Below are positions 6,580 to 8,282 of a stretch of DNA of 8,282 nt, in pieces; positions within the stretch are counted from its first letter, which is position 1; every line of letters begins with the position of its first letter. A program made the position numbers and the translations under genes. The DNA comes from DATKQI01 sp035532755 (GTDB lineage Bacteria > Pseudomonadota > Alphaproteobacteria > Acetobacterales > Acetobacteraceae): assembly GCA_035532755.1 (NCBI GenBank), contig DATKQI010000378.1, forward strand, positions 1-8,282, in the 5' to 3' direction. The notes beneath the pieces are model-generated. The model had not been told where the DNA came from. It did no database searches and worked only from the letters and a program-made list of their open reading frames with translations.

Positions 6580-7377
6580 TCAATGCCCGGTCCAGGCCGG
6601 CTTGCGCTTGTTCAGGAAGGCGTCCATCCCCTCGCGGAAATCGGCGCTCATGTAGCACATCAGGATCAGGTCCCGCCCGTCCTCGGAGCCGAACGCCGGG
6701 CGCAGGCGGCGCAGCGCCTCCTTCGTGGCGCGGAGCGTGAGCGGGGCGTTTTCCGCAACCGTCTGCGCCACCGCCTCGGCCCGGGGCATCAGCGTGGCGA
6801 TGTCCGCCACCACCTCGTGCACCAGCCCGATCGTCTTCGCTTCCTCCGCCTCCACCAGCCGGGCGGTGAAGATGATCTCGGTCACGCGGGCAGGGCCGAT
6901 CAGGGCGGCGAGGCGGGCGTAGTTGGACATCGACAGGCAGTTGCCCAGCGTGCGGGCGATGGGAAAGCCGAAGCGGATGTTGGGGGCGGCGATGCGCAGG
7001 TCGCATGCCGCCGCGATGGCCGCCCCGCCGCCGGTGCAGGCCCCGGCGATGGCGGCGATCGTGGGCTTCCCGCACGCTTCCACCACGCCCACCACCCGGC
7101 CGATCCGCTCCTCGTAGCCGATCGCATCCTCCGGGGTGGAGAATGCGCGGAACTGGGAGATGTCGGTGCCCGCGGCGAACGCCTTTTCGCCCGCTCCGGT
7201 CAGCAGCACCGCGCGGATGTCGCTCCTTTCCTCCGCCATGCGGCACAGCTCCGCCAGCCGTTCGTACATCGCGAAGGTGAAGGCGTTGCGCGCCTGCGGC
7301 CGGTTGAACGTGATGCGAAGGATGCCGTCTCGGGTTTCGTCGAGAATGTCTGGAGAGATGTCCGGGGGGGCGGTCAT
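6580..7377 (-). CDS. Enoyl-CoA hydratase/isomerase (crotonase) family protein lacking both classical glutamates
   Basis: Crotonase-fold protein of 265 residues, expected to act on an acyl-CoA made or used by the CoA-transferase encoded just downstream. Oxyanion-hole segments are present: FAAGTDIS (67-74) and ACTGGGAAI (113-121), followed by the conserved ACDLRIA (124-130). In rat enoyl-CoA hydratase the two catalytic Glu lie in GGGxE and FGxPE; here these positions are Ala120 and Ile140 (GGGAA, FGFPI), so simple hydration by the textbook mechanism is doubtful. The segment ARTLGNCLSMSNYARL (141-156) replaces the usual PGAGGTQRL loop. The ATG at 7377 has GGAA 5 bases upstream; in-frame sequence further upstream does not look like this family. 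The 7-C run near codons 4-6 is intact. Isomerase, hydrolase, lyase or an atypical hydratase remain possible. Confidence 0.9.
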   Translation of the reverse strand: MTAPPDISPDILDETRDGILRITFNRPQARNAFTFAMYERLAELCRMAEERSDIRAVLLTGAGEKAFAAGTDISQFRAFSTPEDAIGYEERIGRVVGVVEACGKPTIAAIAGACTGGGAAIAAACDLRIAAPNIRFGFPIARTLGNCLSMSNYARLAALIGPARVTEIIFTARLVEAEEAKTIGLVHEVVADIATLMPRAEAVAQTVAENAPLTLRATKEALRRLRPAFGSEDGRDLILMCYMSADFREGMDAFLNKRKPAWTGH

Positions 7378-7543
7378 GCGTGTTCCGCTTTCGGTGGGGC
7401 GGCCATTCGAGGGTGGGGATGGCGGCTGCGTCAAGACCGCGATACCCCGGGCGCGTCGGATTGTGCCCCCGCCGGAATCATGCCCTACTCCCCGCGGCCG
7501 GTAATCGCAGTGCAACATCGGCCGGACAACAAGGGGGGCTGTC
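7378..7543. promoter_or_regulatory. Divergent intergenic region between the crotonase and second binding-protein genes
   Basis: This 166-base non-coding stretch separates two divergently read genes and is the only place in the window with room for promoters. It must hold promoters for both sides or be crossed by none. I see no convincing -35/-10 pair: TTGTGC at 7461-7466 with CCTACT 17 bases later is weak. The palindromic-core heptamer CGGCCGG occurs twice, at 7495-7501 and 7519-7525, in direct orientation 24 bases apart (a little over two helical turns), just before the binding-protein gene. These could be a regulator site or a chance effect of high GC. No regulator gene is visible next to it. 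Confidence 0.4.
7531..7538 (+). promoter_or_regulatory. Ribosome binding site of the second binding-protein gene
   Basis: AAGGGGGG ends 5 bases before an in-frame GTG at 7544 and 11 bases before the ATG at 7550. The spacing favours the GTG start, which adds only Met-Asn in front of the ATG start; both give the same signal peptide. Confidence 0.5.
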
Positions 7544-8282
7544 GTGAACATGTCGCGTTTCGCGTCGCATTTGGGGCGGGCGATGCTGCCCGCGGTCCTG
7601 CTGGCCGGGGCGATTTCCGCCCCTGCCTGGGCGACCACCTGGAAGACCGTGCGCATCGCCACCGAAGGCGCGTATCCTCCCTGGAACATGTCCACCCCCG
7701 GCGGGAAGATCATCGGGTTCGAGCCCGATCTCGTCACCTATCTGTGCGCGCATATGAAGGTGAAATGCGTGCTGATCGCGCAGGACTGGAACGGCGTGAT
7801 CCCCGGCCTCACCGCCGGCAAGTACGATGCGATCATGGACGGCATGGCCATCACCGCGCAGCGCGAGAAGGTGATCAGCTTCTCCGTGCCCTACGCGCAG
7901 ACGCCGAGCGAATTCGCCGTGCTGAAATCAAGCCCGCTCGCCACCTCCCTGCCGGACAAGGGCGTGCGGCTCGATCTGACGAAGCACCCGAAGGCGGCGA
8001 TGGCGGAGATCGCGAAGCTGCGCACGCTGCTGAAGGGCAAGACCATCGGCGTGCAGGTCTCCACCATCCAGGCCGCGTTCCTGAACAAGTATTTCAAGAA
8101 TGACGTGACGATCCGCACCTACCCCACCACGCAGGAGCGCGATCTCGATCTGCAAGCCGGCCGGGTGGACGTGATTCTCGATTCTCTCGGCTACCTGATG
8201 CCGGCGATGGGCAAGCCCACGCTGAAGGATGCCGTGCTCACCGGCCCGGTCTATGCCGGCGGGGTGTTCGGCATGGGCACCG
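7544..8282 (+). CDS. Periplasmic binding protein of an opine/basic amino acid-type ABC transporter (3' end outside window)
   Basis: Periplasmic receptor of the SBP_bac_3 family; 246 codons are visible before the sequence ends without a stop. Starting from GTG 7544, a signal peptide with a hydrophobic core (about 14-28) probably ends after AWA (residue 30). The mature part opens with TVRIATEGAYPPWN (35-48), then GFEPDL (58-63), DWNGVIPGL (81-89), DGMAITAQREK (99-109; Arg107 should bind the ligand carboxylate), LLKGKTIGVQ (162-171) and AGRVDVILD (205-213). From memory, the order and wording match the octopine/nopaline binding proteins OccT and NocT, and more distantly HisJ and LAO. Asp213 stands where HisJ has its alpha-ammonium-binding Asp, so an ordinary amino acid or opine ligand is likely. 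Permease and ATPase genes are expected just beyond the window. It reads away from the crotonase/CoA-transferase pair. Confidence 0.9.
   Translation, partial: MNMSRFASHLGRAMLPAVLLAGAISAPAWATTWKTVRIATEGAYPPWNMSTPGGKIIGFEPDLVTYLCAHMKVKCVLIAQDWNGVIPGLTAGKYDAIMDGMAITAQREKVISFSVPYAQTPSEFAVLKSSPLATSLPDKGVRLDLTKHPKAAMAEIAKLRTLLKGKTIGVQVSTIQAAFLNKYFKNDVTIRTYPTTQERDLDLQAGRVDVILDSLGYLMPAMGKPTLKDAVLTGPVYAGGVFGMGT

Noticed and set aside
7364..7370. A run of seven G near the start of the crotonase gene as a phase-variation tract
   Set aside because: The frame is intact, seven bases is short for slippage control, and such runs are common in GC-rich DNA.
7461..7489. TTGTGC...CCTACT as a sigma-70 promoter for the second binding protein
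   Set aside because: Only three of six bases match at the -10 box, and similar matches occur by chance.
6316..8103. A 595-codon open frame on the plus strand across the CoA-transferase, crotonase and intergenic region
   Set aside because: It overlaps genes with clear motifs on the minus strand and the real binding protein in another frame; the composition is that of a shadow frame.
1..8282. Mobile element, CRISPR array, toxin-antitoxin or defence system
   Set aside because: I found no transposase, integrase, regularly spaced repeats, long terminal inverted repeats or defence-type domains; every long gene matches a transport or metabolic family.

Overview
The window is GC-rich DNA with mostly G or C at third codon positions. 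Its genes are tightly packed and often overlap at ATGA-type junctions. Gene content and codon use suggest a high-GC alphaproteobacterium, perhaps Acetobacteraceae or Rhizobiales-like. That placement is an inference from style, with no rRNA or other marker to confirm it. I see no tRNA, rRNA, CRISPR array, transposase or phage gene, and no transcriptional regulator.

Region 1 (about 2-5374, + strand) is one compact operon of six genes. In order they are: the C-terminal part of an N-carbamoyl-D-amino acid amidohydrolase (nitrilase superfamily), a polar amino acid ABC permease, its ATPase, its periplasmic binding protein, a CE4/'polysaccharide deacetylase' fold enzyme, and a TRZ/ATZ-type amidohydrolase. 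The CE4 protein has no secretion signal and resembles the HpPgdA/cyclic imidase branch rather than cell-wall deacetylases. Three cytoplasmic C-N hydrolases around one importer suggest uptake and stepwise breakdown of a cyclic or N-carbamoylated nitrogen compound (hydantoin, cyclic imide or ureido-acid type). One possible route is deamination or hydrolysis by the amidohydrolase, ring opening by the CE4 protein, then removal of the carbamoyl group to give an amino acid, CO2 and ammonia. The binding protein has Gly where amino acid-binding relatives carry the Asp that holds the alpha-ammonium group, which would fit a ligand without a free alpha-amine.

Region 2 (5379-7377, - strand) is a two-gene unit: a crotonase-superfamily protein followed by a class III (CaiB/BaiF) CoA-transferase. 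It converges on region 1 with only 4 bases between stop codons. The crotonase protein lacks both catalytic glutamates of classical enoyl-CoA hydratase, so its reaction is uncertain.

Region 3 (7378-8282) is a 166-base divergent intergenic region followed by a second periplasmic binding protein, which runs off the window end. It resembles the opine/basic amino acid (OccT/NocT/HisJ) family and keeps the ligand-binding Arg and Asp. It probably begins a second ABC transport operon, so two polar amino acid-type uptake systems with different ligand-site residues flank the acyl-CoA genes.
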